Of a stretch of DNA of 6,687 bases, positions 6,449 to 6,687 are shown in pieces (within the stretch, counting starts at the first letter, position 1; each line of letters starts with the position of its first letter). The stretch is from the NCBI GenBank assembly GCA_022705365.1, contig JAKJEP010000191.1, positions 1-6,687 of the forward strand. The letters run 5' to 3'. The DNA is from Planctomycetota bacterium. GTDB taxonomy: Bacteria; Planctomycetota; Phycisphaerae; Sedimentisphaerales; SM23-30. The notes beneath the pieces are model-generated. The model was not told the origin of the DNA. It was given only the letters and a program-made list of their open reading frames with translations, and made no database searches. A program made the translations under genes and the position numbers.

Positions 6449-6593
6449 TTGGTGAATAAGCTGAGAGCTTATTAATTGTTAAATAAATACTTATGAGCTG
6501 TTGACCTATGACGAAAGCGGCTTGAGAAGACGCAATGCCTTTTTCAAAGCCTTTTTCGTTTTCGGCCTGCTGCTCCGGCATGTAGTGAGAACT
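6449..6593 (+). promoter_or_regulatory. Structured 5' leader of rnc with two hairpins
   Basis: Just after the predicted transcription start, AATAAGCT (6455-6462) and AGCTTATT (6466-6473) form a perfect 8-bp stem with loop GAG. A second, longer hairpin joins 6511-6525 (ACGAAAGCGGCTTGA) to 6544-6559 (TCAAAGCCTTTTTCGT), with one mismatch, one wobble and a bulge. Its loop contains an ATG at 6535. A 9-base direct repeat GCCTTTTTC occurs at 6537 and 6549. By analogy with the E. coli rnc leader, which RNase III itself cuts, this may be a self-regulatory region; that is inference. Confidence 0.45.
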
Positions 6594-6687
6594 ATGAGTA
6601 AAAAAGATTCTATGCTGGAGAAGTGCCAGCACGCGATTGGCTATTCTTTTCAAGATCCCTCTCTTCTGGAGAAAGCGCTGAATCATG
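6594..6687 (+). CDS. rnc: Ribonuclease III, N-terminal fragment (cut by the right edge)
   Basis: Only 31 codons are inside the window. They read MSKKDSMLEKCQHAIGYS, then FQDPSLLEKALNH. The pattern L...(L/I)GY.F.(D)..LL..AL(T/N)H is the conserved first segment of the RNase III endonuclease domain; the usual Thr before His is Asn here. RNase III cuts double-stranded RNA in the cytoplasm (rRNA precursors, some mRNAs and antisense pairs). The Mg-binding ENDOIII motif and the C-terminal dsRNA-binding domain lie beyond the edge. The start at 6594 places the motif at the usual distance from the N-terminus. Its ribosome site is weak (GTGAG at 6585-6589), and the frame stays open upstream to a TAA at 6480, so a longer N-terminus from a non-ATG codon cannot be excluded. 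It has its own promoter upstream. Confidence 0.8.
   Translation, partial: MSKKDSMLEKCQHAIGYSFQDPSLLEKALNH

Noticed and set aside
6363..6686. A minus-strand open frame of 107 codons over the rnc leader
   Set aside because: It covers the best promoter, two hairpins and the conserved rnc start on the other strand, and its product has no family features.

Overview
The window looks like ordinary chromosome from an environmental bacterium, most likely a planctomycete of the Phycisphaerae type. The main clue is the C-terminus of the protein at 4700-6355: two copies of a Cys-rich dockerin-like unit, each opening with CGDP..P(Y/W)..GD(I/L)NRDC, a style I associate with anaerobic Phycisphaerae. A futalosine-pathway menaquinone gene, a PilZ protein and a CoA-disulfide-reductase/rhodanese enzyme fit such a host. 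The assignment is an inference from protein style, not from a marker gene. Genes have moderate GC; the gaps between them are clearly AT-rich.

Layout from left to right. (1) 2-220 (+) is the C-terminal end of a histidine kinase cut by the left edge. It runs without a stop codon into (2) 221-1900 (+), an FAD/NAD(P)H pyridine-nucleotide-disulfide reductase with a C-terminal rhodanese domain. (3) A minus-strand group follows, converging on gene 2. In transcription order it is a secreted protein of unknown function (4488-3523), mqnD (3365-2463) and a small PilZ-domain protein (2282-1941). The gaps of 157 and 180 bases, plus a promoter-like sequence just upstream of mqnD, suggest separate or only partly joined transcription. 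(4) A 211-base divergent spacer separates this group from (5) 4700-6355 (+), a secreted two-lobed aspartic-protease-like protein with a tandem dockerin tail. (6) From 6594 to the right edge (+) is the start of rnc (RNase III), preceded by a good sigma70-type promoter and a structured leader of about 145 nt.

The genes do not form one obvious pathway. The reductase-rhodanese acts on thiols, persulfides or CoA disulfide. MqnD makes the naphthoate precursor of menaquinone. PilZ reads c-di-GMP. The protease-dockerin protein works outside the cytoplasm, and RNase III processes RNA. I see no CRISPR array, tRNA, rRNA, insertion sequence, phage gene or defence system. The points most worth a second look are the stop-less kinase/reductase junction, the two-lobed DTGA protein with dockerins, the extra loop in MqnD, and the structured mqnD and rnc leaders. 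None of these amounts to clear evidence for a new biological system.
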